From Dromaius novaehollandiae (taxonomy: Eukaryota > Chordata > Aves > Casuariiformes > Dromaiidae): a DNA stretch of 64,000 nt. This document shows, piece after piece, positions 1-12,700 of the stretch. Position 1 is the stretch's first letter; each line of letters begins with the position of its first letter. The stretch lies in contig NC_088132.1 in the NCBI RefSeq assembly GCF_036370855.1, positions 64,766,841-64,830,840 on the forward strand, in the 5' to 3' direction. The notes under the pieces are model-generated. The model saw nothing but the letters and a program-made list of their open reading frames with translations, ran no database searches and had not been told where the DNA came from. The position numbers were made by a program, and so were the translations under genes.

Positions 1-3000
1 TCAGACTTGAAGGTGTTGACTTAATTACTCTGTATCACTTGCTGATGTTAACACACTTTGGAAATATAAACCACGATACTATGGCACAGTTTGACTGCTT
101 GCACTGGGAGAACACAAGCTCACTCCAGGCTTAGACGGAGTTACGGGAACCTTAGTTCTTGGTTACGGGCACCTAAATTACTGGGCATCAGCTGAACTAC
201 ACTAACTTTCTCAACATCCTCAGCTCTCAGCCAGTGAGAGGTGATGTAACCCTCTACTCGCCTCACCACTGGCAAAGCTCCCCTAAATAACCTGCTACTG
301 CTCCACGAAGGACCAGAGAAGCAGACAGTATTAAGCTATGGCATCTAGACCGTGTCCCTGAGCCCTGAAGTACTAAACATCTCAGAGAAACTTAAACAAG
401 TTACTTTAATGACAGGATTTAAACTATTCCCCTTCCTTTCAGTGGACAGCAGTTTCTAGAAGCAGCTGTCTTTAGTAACTGAAGAAAGGAGAGCATACCA
501 CAGCATGAATACCTACTCTGTATTTGCAAGTATCCTGTTTTCAACAGAGTTTGGAGAACAAATCTATATCACATACACATCTGTTTTAGTTAATACTTTG
601 CTATTTTACCATTTAAAAAATATCACATTTCACAAAAGAACATTTTACTCAAACATCTCTTCCAACTTTTGGATTGTCACTGCTCCTTTTCATATTCTGA
701 ATTCAAAAGAACCAGATAATGCAATAGTTTGAATTAAATAGTGACGTGGCAGTGCAGTGGTTATTTCCCCTGCGAAAGGAAAGAACAAACTAAGCACAAA
801 AAAGCCCAGGAAGAGATCAGGCAAATTACTTCAAGGAACAGAAGTTCATTAGAATAGTTACAATTATGTCAAGTACTGAAAGAAGAATTTTTATCAAGCA
901 GCAAAACTGCAAAGACTAAATACTTGAAAAGAGTACAGAGTTAACATTTTGGTAATAAACAGGCCTGATAAGCATTATGGCTAAGAACAGTTTGTACTAT
1001 AAAAAGAACACAATTTTTTTGTTGGCTTCGTTTACCCAACATGATCTTTGCACATGGGACAAAAGCCCTATCTTTAAGACAATGGCATGTGGTGCAAAAG
1101 CACATTTTCTGATAAATCATGAATAATCATAAGATGAGGACACCACAAGAAGTGATTTTGACCATTGTACATTCTATTTCTGTGTTGCTGGGAGGCAACA
1201 ACTACTGGAACTTAAGATAAGCTCATATTGAGCCCGTAAGGGCTCAAGACTTACCAACACTGAGGCTACATCCCTGCTTCCTGGTATTAACATGGCAAAT
1301 ATTAACACAGAGCAGCAAAATGAGTCTTCCACTACTTTTGCAGTCGACTTGAAAACAGAGTGGAGCAACTCAAAACACTAATTCAAATCGATACTTGTTT
1401 AAAACATAATATGATCTCTAGCATTTGTTCCTCCAGCCCTTCAGAGCAACATTTTGCAATGTATGAAACATAGCCAAACACTACTGCCACATGATCTTTG
1501 TGTTCACAAATATGGCCACAACATGACCATGACAGTTGCCTTACCCATCATAGCTGCCGTCACCCAGCATTTAAAATGATTATCTTATTACTGACTATAG
1601 TAGTATCTGTTCCATGGGAGCACTGGAAGATACACCTATGCTCCAACTGTAGTTCAGGACTTGAACCTGCCTGTGTTTTAAGCTTCTTAATTATCCACGC
1701 TACTCAAGCGCTGGTTGGCACTGGACTGAGAATGCAGTTGAGTAGTCAATATAGGTGATACTATCTGCATAGTTGCATCACTACTGCCAGAGCTACACTA
1801 ACTTGCAGCAGCAATGGGGCCACCTCAAGTTCTCTTCTTGAAAGTCTCCATCCAGAGGTACTCTGCCCGCACAAACTCTGAAGAACGCATACACTGTGAA
1901 TCCAGCATCTGAACTTTCCTCACCTGTGAATGTTCAGCACACTGGAAAATGGTATGGTGCACATACATAGCACAACGCACTTTCCATTGCATATGTTGTG
2001 ACTCTTTGTTCTCACAACAAGGATGCCTGAGTTTTCTCATACGGATCATTTGAGTGCACACAAGCATTTGTACATAAATTGTGAAATCTCTCAACACAAA
2101 AGCATTCACATAAAGTCTGAAACTAATAACCAGTGGTGAGGCAAAAAGAAAAAAAAAAAAAATCTAAAATGCCTGTACAAGCATTTTACAACTAGGCTGG
2201 CAAGAAGCTAAGAACAAGCAAAACAGGAATGTGTCAAACATTAAAAACAACCATGATAGTTCAAAATTCATTTTTTGTATTTACAAGTGGTGTGCACTGG
2301 TGTATCTACAAGGATCAAATTTTGAGTTTTAGCAAATTTTCAAGTTCATGTCTGTCTTAGAGAATAAACAGAGTGAATTCTATCTAAATCGCATCTTGCA
2401 GTGTTAAATCTCAAAGCAACAAACAGGCATGAAGCCTTATGGCATCACTGTGCAAAACTGGAAAAAAAAATTGTAGCAGGACTGCTGAAACAACTTTGCA
2501 AAGGTGACAGGAATCCATTTGCTGAGCCAGGAACAGAAGCCATGAGACACACACACACACACACACTCTGTACTCAGATTAGGGATCTATTGCATGCAAA
2601 CATTGACCTCTATTACAAGAGATACCAAACCAGAACTAGAGATGCAACTCTTCTATGTTAGTGTTTACTCATGTGAATAGAAGATGAAACATCTATCTTG
2701 AAAAGTGACCAACTATCTTGGACAGATCTGTTTATTATAAACCCATTTTTCCAGAATAGGAAGAGCTAAACATGCTATCTCCAATGAAATACACTCTGTG
2801 GCAAGATAAATATTTGACTTATAGTACCAGCTGGCGCAAAGCCATTGCCAAGCTATCTGTGGCAGCTTTTTAGCAGTGACTGCATCATCTGTGGAGGAGC
2901 ATGCACTGAGCAAGAAAGTACTAACTGGAGCAGGAAAGCTTCCAGGTTTCTCCTTTCCGCTCCATTAAGCACTAGTATATATTCCTCTTTTGGGGCAATT

Positions 3001-4880
3001 TTAAAGACAAGAAGAGCACAGCAATATCTTAGGTTATATTGGGGGGAGGAATCTGCCTGTAATAGGTTAATTTGTTATACCAAAGTTTGTGGGATTCCAG
3101 CTGAAAGAATATGAAATTCTGGGGAACTAGATGTGAATACAGGTAACAAGATCAAATATTTAATTTAGCTAAAAATCTGATAGGTGAAAAAAAAAACCTA
3201 CTACTAATTTGCAGAGTCCTAAGGTCTAAAGAGGAATTGTATGATATACAGAAGAATGACAATTACCAAGATAAATGAAGACCTTACTGAAATTATGCTA
3301 TAAGCTGGTATCTATCTATCTCACAAGGATCCAGACACTTGATTCATTTTCTGCATTTCAAACTGCTGAGGGAAGGGTGGAGATTAGCATTTTTTATATT
3401 CTTAGTATCAGTGATTCTCAAATGGAATGAAATCTAGAAAAAAAGGTCTCTAGGGATAATTGTACCAGGTATCCTTCTAGAAAAAATTACCAAGAGTTAA
3501 ATTATTGTAATGCCCAACATGCCATTGCCACCTCACATCACAAAACTGGAACAACTGCCCAAATATACAATGTTTGTGGCTCCCTCTCAAAATAAAGTCA
3601 CATTTCTAAGTAAACCTAAATATCTAAAATAGCTAAATGGGATATTCAGTACAACTTGATACACAGATGTTCTCGGCATCAGAAATATCTTTCATCTTTT
3701 TTTCTTTTAATCCACTGTACGTTAATCCTCAACATACCTAATAAACTTTTCCACGTGCTCTCATCTTTTTTTTTCTTGGTTCACAGCATTAGTTTGAAAG
3801 ACAAATTGTGAAAAGTCAGAAAGAGTACAGCTCTGAACACAAAACAAACCAAGACCAAGACGCTCACATTCCAGAACATGGGCAAAAGGCCACCCTAAAT
3901 GCTGGGATATACTGAGCCCATTTATTGCATTACTCTTTCTCAAAGTAACAGGGGAGGAAACAAGTAGTAAGGAGAAAAAAAGCAGGATAGCAATAAAGAA
4001 GAAAATGAAATGGGATAGAAAAGCAGCTTCTTGCCCTCCAGAAGCTAGATGTTACAGAAAGACCCTGTGCAAACCAGCCAACAAGAAAGCCTACTTTCTA
4101 GTGATCACTTAAAGGTTACGTTTTTTTATTTTTTTTACTTGACACAACTCAGAGCGTGCACCTTTCCTATGGTTGCTAAACAATTCTTAGATAGGTCCAC
4201 TAAAACATCTCTGTGTTTCCTTTTAAATCTTGTGATATTAGAACAAATACTGAAATTTAAGAGGAAAAAAAGAGCTGTGACTGAGTCAGTGACTTCTGAG
4301 CCCTAAAAAATGGCAATGTAGCTGTAAGAAAATTCAAAAGTGAGTGAAGCAGCAGGAGCACTGGCAAAGGTGAATCTGCATCCCTATGGTTATTTCAGAG
4401 CATGACTTATCTAAGGAAGGAAGAACAATCAAACATTTTGGCTTATAGCACCACGGTTGGGAAGGTGATCTAAAGACCTTGTCGGGGAAGGATGCGGAAT
4501 CAGTGCTGCTGTACAAAACGTTTGCGGCAATAGCTTTCTTATCATTTCTTGGAAAATAAGGAAACATTGCTGTAAAGCAGAAGGCACTTTCAAGCGACTC
4601 ATGTAGCTTTTTTGTCTGAATGCAAACTTCACCCTGTCTTAGTAACAGCCAACACATTCTGAGTAAGTTTCAGCTTAATTTATGCTGAACAATGGATTCT
4701 CCCTTCTCCCATTCCTTTCCCTGACCAGAAGGAAAAGCCATCATTGCCTGTTCTCATTCTCTCCTTTTTCCATCCCCATGAGTGGTACCTTTTCTCCCCA
4801 AAACAAGCCTGCAGTTATGCACAAACAAGACCAATTATGTCAAACCTTCACATACTGCCAAAATAGATTAAAGTCTAAAA
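1..4880. other. Non-coding DNA left of IL31RA
   Basis: No exon, RNA gene or mobile element that I can support. By conserved gene order IL6ST should lie further left, pointing toward IL31RA, so part of this stretch could be the long IL6ST 3' UTR on the plus strand. Several plus-strand AATAAA hexamers occur (near 953, 2362 and 3591), but none has decisive context. Confidence 0.4.
2547..2566. repeat. (AC)10 microsatellite
   Basis: Ten uninterrupted AC units. Confidence 0.9.
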
Positions 4881-4885
4881 ATGAC

Positions 4886-6115
4886 TTTATTGCCAGGCAC
4901 ATACCACACCTAATGCACCATTTTAACATTTTTTTATTCAGAGTTGAATACATCTCTTTTTAATCTGTCATTCAATATAATAAATATTTTTGGTGATAAT
5001 TTTACAGTAATAGCCTCTTTTCTGCTGAAAAAAATCAGACTGAGAGTTTCCTGCTTAATTAACATGTTCATTTGCTGCATAGAACAAACTGCAAGTAGTT
5101 TTATGACTCAGAACTTACAGCCTTCCTGTAGAAACCTCTAGTTCTAAATCAGTTAGAGGACATCTTTGGATATTTTGCAGATGTTTTGTAGTGTTTTTTC
5201 AATACTTACAGGAGAAAGACTTCCCTAAATATAAATTCAGTGCTTATCCCAGCATAAGATGCTATATTTAGCTGATTTTTTTTTCCCCAGTTAAAAATAC
5301 CAAAACCTCAACTGGGAAAAACAGTCTGAAGCTAGAATAAATTAGAGGCGAAGAAACACTAAGATAAGATATCCTGCAGTAAACAGCTGTAAGTAGAAAA
5401 TGAAGAGGAGACATGAAAATCCGCACAAAATACAGATTTAAAAACAAGAGATGAGGGGAAGGAAGCAAGAAAGCCAGCAGAAGCCTACCTTTTTGAAAAT
5501 GTAGATAAGTCAATAACATATACATGACAAATATCTTCTCAACAAAAGATAGGAAAACTTGAGCCAACTGTTAACTCAGGAGCCAGGATACAACAAGATG
5601 ATGACTGCAATCTACTAATTACTTGCCAAATAGGAGGAACACTACAGAAAATCCAAAATCAAACAATTGGAGGAAAGAAGAGTAGGAAAGTAGTTCTACT
5701 TCATTTAACTTCAAGGAAGGATTTGGCAGACCCTGGCTCTGCTCAGATAAGTACATTGTGCCCCAACAGTGCTCAGCTACCAGTCACCTGGAGGGAAATT
5801 GGTGAGCTACTTGCACTGCTGGATGTTCTCACAGGAAAGATCAGCTTGTTTTAATAAACTAATATGGGAGAACTAAGAAGAAATAAAAAAGCTGACTCCT
5901 CTGCATCATTTCTTATACATCTAACAGGTAAAAGAAACAACAGTTGAAGTGAACTTTCACAGGTATAAATGCAGTGCATTAGTTACTTCACAGCCTTTCA
6001 AAAGAATGGGGTAATTTCACCCAGAGTAACAGAGATCATCCAGGTTAGAACACATGAATATGGAAAAGGCAGCACTGCCAGGATAAATCTCACAAGGGGA
6101 GAAAGGTTTCTCATG
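4886..6115 (-). promoter_or_regulatory. IL31RA: IL31RA 3' UTR, tentative poly(A) signals
   Basis: Downstream of the IL31RA stop on the minus strand, canonical AATAAA hexamers occur at 4938-4933 and 4891-4886. A nearer ATTAAA variant lies at about 5857-5852. The UTR end is therefore only bracketed, giving about 0.27 or 1.2 kb. No coding sequence is visible here. Confidence 0.35.
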
Positions 6116-6712
6116 CTAATGAGCTGTGGCCAGCCTAACCACGTCCAGTGTTACATAGGATTGTCCTACAACATTTTGTTGAAAAGGAGATATGGCAGTT
6201 GACTGGCTTTTGGGTTCATTCTTACTGTGTTCTGGCAAGTTCTCAGAAACGAGAAATTCCCTTGTATTAACAGAATTTTTAAGGTATGGATTGAACACTG
6301 CTTTTTCATTGAGATCTGAGAGGTTTAAAGCTTCTTCCTTATTTTCTTCATTTTGATGTGAAGTATGTTGGGATTCATGTAAATCATCTTCCAGCATTTC
6401 TATGGGTTGAATTTGCTTGGCTGGTATCAAATTTGAAAGCACTTGACTTCTGAAATCTTGGTCAGAAATCGTATAAGGCATGGATGGTGAAAGATGCTTG
6501 GCAGCTTCATGTTCTTCATTATATGGTATCGTTTTATCTCCATTAATCATGTCTTTTGTATTAGTATCAGTATATTCTGAAACATGGTTTTCACGATTCA
6601 TTAGTAGTGAGTCTTCATGTTCTTCAGGAAAACAGGGTTCCAAAACACTTACATCTTCCAAGCCACCTATGGTTTTATCCTCAGACATTACTTCCTTCAG
6701 GAATGAATTATT
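6116..6712 (-). CDS. IL31RA: IL31RA last coding exon: cytoplasmic signalling tail
   Basis: Encodes about residues 676-873 plus the stop. It begins NNSFLKEVMSEDK, comparable to human LNLKESDDSVNTEDR. Acidic and Ser/Thr-rich, with five tyrosines at about 722, 739, 755, 818 and 861. Tyr818 lies in FNPYLKNSV followed by REFLVSENLPEHSK, almost identical to the human C-terminus, whose Tyr721 is the recalled STAT-docking site. The human protein ends just after LPEH.KGE; here 32 more residues follow, including QSYVTLDV. No YxxQ motif of the gp130 type is visible. Acceptor tattgacag; stop codon at 6118-6116. Confidence 0.95.
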   Translation of the reverse strand, partial: NNSFLKEVMSEDKTIGGLEDVSVLEPCFPEEHEDSLLMNRENHVSEYTDTNTKDMINGDKTIPYNEEHEAAKHLSPSMPYTISDQDFRSQVLSNLIPAKQIQPIEMLEDDLHESQHTSHQNEENKEEALNLSDLNEKAVFNPYLKNSVNTREFLVSENLPEHSKNEPKSQSTAISPFQQNVVGQSYVTLDVVRLATAH

Positions 6713-9700
6713 CTGTCAATACAAAGAGATCAATTTGAAGATTATGATAAAGGTAGATAATGCATCAGAAGATTTATACACACACACACAAATATATGTA
6801 TGTATATATATGCATACTTTTTTATATATATTTATATGCATACATATATATATGAAACTGCCATTTGAGCTGTTTGACTCTTTCCATTTTAAAAAGTGCA
6901 TTAATGAAGACCTGATGCGCATTTCACCTGGAATGCAGTTACATTGTGAAAGAGGACTAAAAAATGACAATGTCATTCTGTTTGTTTCTTAAAAGCTTTC
7001 ATAACAAGTTTTTTTCTGCTTAATAAAGAGTTTCAATGAAGGCTCAGAATCAAGCTGAACTTTGTCTCTTTTACACTCTGAGCAGCCATTTTTTCAGACC
7101 AAATTTTACAATCCCCTTCTCCAAAAATTACATGTTCTGTGGAATCCTGATCACATCATTTCATTTAAACAAGTGTCAAAATTCACTAAGCAGCAAACAA
7201 ACAGTGAAAAAGATTGCTAAATCTGATTATACGTTCTGCAACCTATATTGTGGAGAAATTAGGAACTATCCAGATTTGGCAATCTGAATCAATAGACTCA
7301 ACACCCTGAGAAATTATACTTCATTGTATTTAATGAGTCATGCCCATCAACCACTAACTTCAAAGCATTATTTATACTTATCATACAAGAATTAAAGGAA
7401 CATGGTTTATAAACACACATCTTTTTCTACTAGTTTGAAATAAAACTAAGGATATTTTTTCTTTCATTTTAGTGTTATAAATTCAATACTTTTTGATTTA
7501 GTCATAGCACAACTGTCAGAGAGGCATTTCCCCCTGTTTGATCCCACCTTTAATGAACAAAATTGAGATTATTACCATAGATGCATCAAGAGGCCATTCT
7601 ACTGCAATGCTCTCTGCAGGATTAGGTACGTCAGGCCAACAAACTTTTTTCAACCTGTAATTGAGAAAGGAAGTGTAGTCAACTGATGAAAGAAATAGAT
7701 TAAATGTCAAAAAAGTCTGAATACTGATAAAATACCAAACTTTTACAAAGAAAGTCTTTCCTACATTAATATTATCTTTTCCAATAAAATTATTTCCCGC
7801 CCCCCTGTGTCTTTTGTAAAAAAAAAAAAGATCTCAACAAGTAAAATTTTGGGACTAAAGAAAAATTGGAGAAAAATTGCTGATACACTGAAATTGACTT
7901 TCTGATTTAAAGGCTTGCAGTTAAGTATTAACTCATAATTGTAACTGTTTAGCCTAGAAAAGCACAAGATGAAGTAATACTATGTTAAAATAATGCCGTA
8001 TATGAAAACTGTTGCGATCATGTTTCAGGACAGTTCTTCAGTGAAGAGCCACCTCAAGTAAGCTTTGCTTTAAGGAAAGTGGCACTACCATTATAGAAAA
8101 CTAGAGCTACACTGAGCTCTTATTTCAGCAGCAGATAAATCATGTGAATTGAAGCTGTATCTTGTAACTCTGATGGAGCATTGAACAGGTAACAAAATCT
8201 CCTGCTCAGATTAGATATACGCTTAAGTGTATGCAAACCAGGCCATAGCTTGACAGACTGCTGAATCACTTTGCAGTTTGATCCAGACCAGAATATGAAG
8301 ACACAGCTACATCTCAAAGTACCCTCCAGGACTGAAGCAATTTCTTACTATTGTGAGAAATCAGAGTATGCAACACAGATGAAGATATAAAGGAGGTGGA
8401 AATAACACATACTACACCAACATTACCTGCTGCTTCACATAATAAAAATCTTGGTTTTAATAGCTTAGAACAACCCCTCCAAAACAGTAAAGATTAAACA
8501 GGTGTATTACTAAGCTGCAACCAAACAACCCAATCACTTTTCATGCTAGAGAAAAGTATATTTTGTAGCCTTAAAAATTGTCAAGACCGTCTTTAGGATG
8601 TTTTAACATTCCCATGTTCTGAGGAAGCAGCTTGCTGGCAAGGGTCATTTGAGACAGTAGATAAAAGGATTAGGGATCATATGTGGATACGGATCCATAC
8701 CCATCGAACAAGCAAAATTCTTTCATACGATGAAATTTCTAGTTTCTGTTTGACTGCTTTACAGCACACAGTAGTGTACACAGATGACATGAAAGTAGTA
8801 TTAATGTAGCTAAGGTAACCAATAAAAGTTTTGTGAAATGTATTCTAGTGATATACTAGCAGACGTATTAAGACCGTATGGACAGCTTTATTTTTGGCTG
8901 TGTGTCCCCGACTTGATAGACCATGGAATTGCAATTGGCATGAAACATTTTCTGTAAACAGCAAGTTCAATCACAATATCCCATCAGTTGTACCTATCCT
9001 CAGACAATTCAGTTGCTAAACTGCCATAGGAGAAATGGATTTACATATCATTTACTTCTTTATTCTGATTTACTGCACTTTCTAAAATAAATATTAATTT
9101 TTGGACTATAACTTGTAACAGCACTTATATGCTAATCTGTATACTTAGTCATTTCTTACTCAAATTGCCACGTTTTCTTAATCTGACGTTGGTTCAAAAC
9201 CCAGCACAAGCATTTAAAAAAAATCTGCCTTTTACAAGTTAAGATGTACTGGTAATAGAATGTATAAAATGTACTCACACATGCTTTTTAAGAATACATG
9301 TTATCCAAAGGACTAACAAAACCAACATACTTAATCCAACTAGTACAGCAATGAAAATAATGTCGTCTTCATCTTCAAAGAAAAAAACAAAACAAAAAAA
9401 CAGATGTTTATCATTTCCTCATGTATTCTATTACAAAGTTAGTTTTAAACATCTAAGTCACCTAATTAGCACAATTTTAAAAAGCTCTGCCCAAACTAAC
9501 CAAAATTACTCAGGATGCTGTATGGTACTCATTGTATGACAGGTATCTAAAGAGTATTTTGCATCCAACAAGTCACAGCTGCCAATCCAGAAAAGCAGTC
9601 TATGATGGAACAGGAAAAGGTATACTGTTTTTTTTGAATTTACTTTATTTAATACAATCACACAGTAATTCAGATTCAGAGAGACATCCGGAGGTCATCT

Positions 9701-12700
9701 TGGACAGCTTTGTAATTAGATCAGATGGCTCAGGGTCATACTGAGCCAAGCTTTAAATATCACCAAGGATGAAAAGTCTACCACCTCTTTAGGCAGCTGA
9801 TGTTTCAGTATCACCTAAAACTACTGTATAGAGCCACTTCTCCCCATTATTATAAAATAAATAGGAAATTCAAAGCAGGAAATAGAGTAACTATAGTGTA
9901 TGTATATTTAAAACTTAATGACTGAAGTAGCATTCAGATTTCTGAGCTGGCTTTCCACCACCTGCCACAGCTAGGTACTGATAGCAGAGACCAGCCCTCA
10001 GCCTAGCATAATTCACCTTGCATTTGAGTAGCAAACTACCAGATGAATTTACAGTCTAAAAAATGCTTAAATAAAAATATCCTGTTTCTTACCCCCAAAA
10101 CCTATTTTAAAAATAGTAATAAGTAACTTTGAATATTACTTACTGAATTTCAAAGTCTTGAAGGTTTTTGGTTCTCCCATGGTTCCGCCAGCTTCATTGG
10201 TTGCCATGATATGAACTGTATATTGGGTATTCGCTTGTAAGGACTTCAGTCTGTATTGCAGAACATCAGGGTTCACAGTTTCATCTTTTTAGGAGAAGAT
10301 TGATGTAAACAAACACACAAAGTGTTTGTCAAAAATCTTATCTTACACTGATAGCTGACAGGGTGCTTTACAGACAATTTGAAATACAAACCAATGCTAA
10401 CAATCCTTTAAGATAAAACACTTAAATTATCAAGCAATGTTTTATCAAAGCTACCTAACAGTTGAGGGCAGAAAATAAGCCATCATGTATTTTTTAAATT
10501 CATCAAGATTTAAGATAGGCAAAACAATCTCACAAAATATATTTTACCCTTAAAAAGAGTGTTTTGAGAACTTTATACCCTCAAGCTGTGGGACCTAAGG
10601 TCAGAAATTAAGATCTTAAAATAGTTGGCAAAGTTTATGCTTCTGCGTGTCCTGAAATTGAACTGTATTTCTAAGTACGTGCAGTCAGACACCAAATATC
10701 CAAAAGGATGCAACGTATCAAACACTTGGACATCACCCCAATAAAGTCAGAGGAAGCTACCTCAAAGCAACATGCCCTCCCGCCCCCCAAGTTTCCAAAT
10801 GCTTCTCTGAATAGAACGCAGTGTTTCAAATACCTTCTCTGTTACTGGAATTAGTATGACATGTTCTACTTTTTAAATTATTTTAAGCAAGGCATATAAT
10901 ATTCTATATCTACAAAGAATATTAAAAACACGTTCATGTTATAAAGTCACTAAAACATTTTCTACTGCATGAAGCCAAAAACAACTTATGCCATTATTTA
11001 ACTCATTCAGTCAAGAAACACTCAGGAAATAGGTGTGCAGCAGTATACCCTGAGATTAAACAAATTCAGTTTCCCTTAAATCAAGGCAGGAAAGGCTAAG
11101 CTATAGAGTTAAAAGGTCATCAATGAAGCCACCTTGGCACAAACTCAAAGTTGTATTCTTATTAAAAAGATGTGATATGAGAGAATCCTCAAAAAAACAT
11201 CAGTACAGTAGGACTTTTCCATTTAGAACCAACTCCCCTGAGTTACTACTAAAAACTAATTTCCTCTGGAAACTAATCTGAAGCCCTAAAACGGGCACAA
11301 TCTGTTGTGTATGAGCAGCTTTGCTAAGTAAAATGGAGACAGCATTTTGCACCGGCTGAGGCTGCGTGCCTTGCGGATGACCTTGCACAAAGCAGCCGGT
11401 ATCAAGTCACTTGGCAACTAACATGGCAAGAATGAGTGTACACAGAGGACAGAATCTGACTGAAATTGTCAGAGTTTCCTCTTTTCAATTCACTAATCAC
11501 CAAGCCCTGGCTCTGAGCTGGGTGTCCAGAAGCAGCTGAAGATACGATAAGCTTTACTATTTTCAGATCTTCAAAAAAAATTAAGATTATGTTAGGTGTC
11601 TGCTAACTGTGATGTATAAAACAAAGAAGTAGAAAACGATTTCTGAAGTGTTGAGTGATACAAAGTATTTTTTATAAATTATACAGGAAGAACAAAGTTA
11701 GGTCACAGAAACACTTCGCATAAAGGATTCTGCTGAGATTTATGCTATGAAAGTTCTGAATAGAGGATTATACCAAGACTTTGTGCGGATGTCATTCCAA
11801 AGGCAGAAAAATAAAAACATGCTAGAAAAATTATGCCACCAGCCTCCAGAGCAAGAAAGCAATACTAAGGTCAGAACAATAAGCATATTTGATCAGATGA
11901 ATCTAAAAAACTATGTCCAAAGAAGCAATTTCTTGGCAGATTTTATCTTCTTAGATATCATTTTTTATTTTGTTTTTCTTATAAAACTGACTGTAAAAAC
12001 ATCTTCACCAGAAAATTTCCACTATTCTGTTCCAGAAGCCAAGGACTTGGGAGAAGCATTCTTCCAAGGACACGCACAGAACTTATAAACTCACTAAACC
12101 CTCAAGAGCTTCATCATTTACGAAATTACACAGAATCCATGTCTTTCCAATATATTTTAGCTCCACTTTAACCCCGCTGTCTGTCTCTGCCATGATTCTT
12201 CCTATTGGGTTCAGAAGCATGTCATGAGAGAAGAGAGAAGAGATGTGGAGATGGACGGAGACTAGTACTTATGGAAAAAAGGGAGATCAAGTGTGTGACC
12301 AGTAACATTGTCCAATTTGTCACAATCCTGCATAATTGTTCTTTTACCATTAACAGAAAACAAGCTGCAAAAAGCCTCATATACTAGCCTCTACCCGCAT
12401 CTGGAAAAGGGAAAAAAAATGACAGTGCCATCATACACTTCCTAAATTTAATGCCTGAATCTTGGAGAGCCACTAGCTTTGCATTCCCCTCAGTTACAGA
12501 AGCAGAAAGGATGATGTGGATCACAGTCACTGCTGCCCTACCACAGGTAGTACAACGCTAATAGCAAAGAAAATTCACTAAGAGCAAGCACTGCTGTACA
12601 AAATAAATCCCGAACAGTCAAAGAAACTGAGCAAGAATATACAGGCAGTATTAAAAATTAGAACACTCACTAGAAGGCTCCTATCATTTAAGTTAAATCT

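Noticed and set aside
6480-6992. Plus-strand 170-codon frame opposite the IL31RA tail
   Set aside because: Antisense shadow of the last coding exon continuing into the AT/CA repeat.
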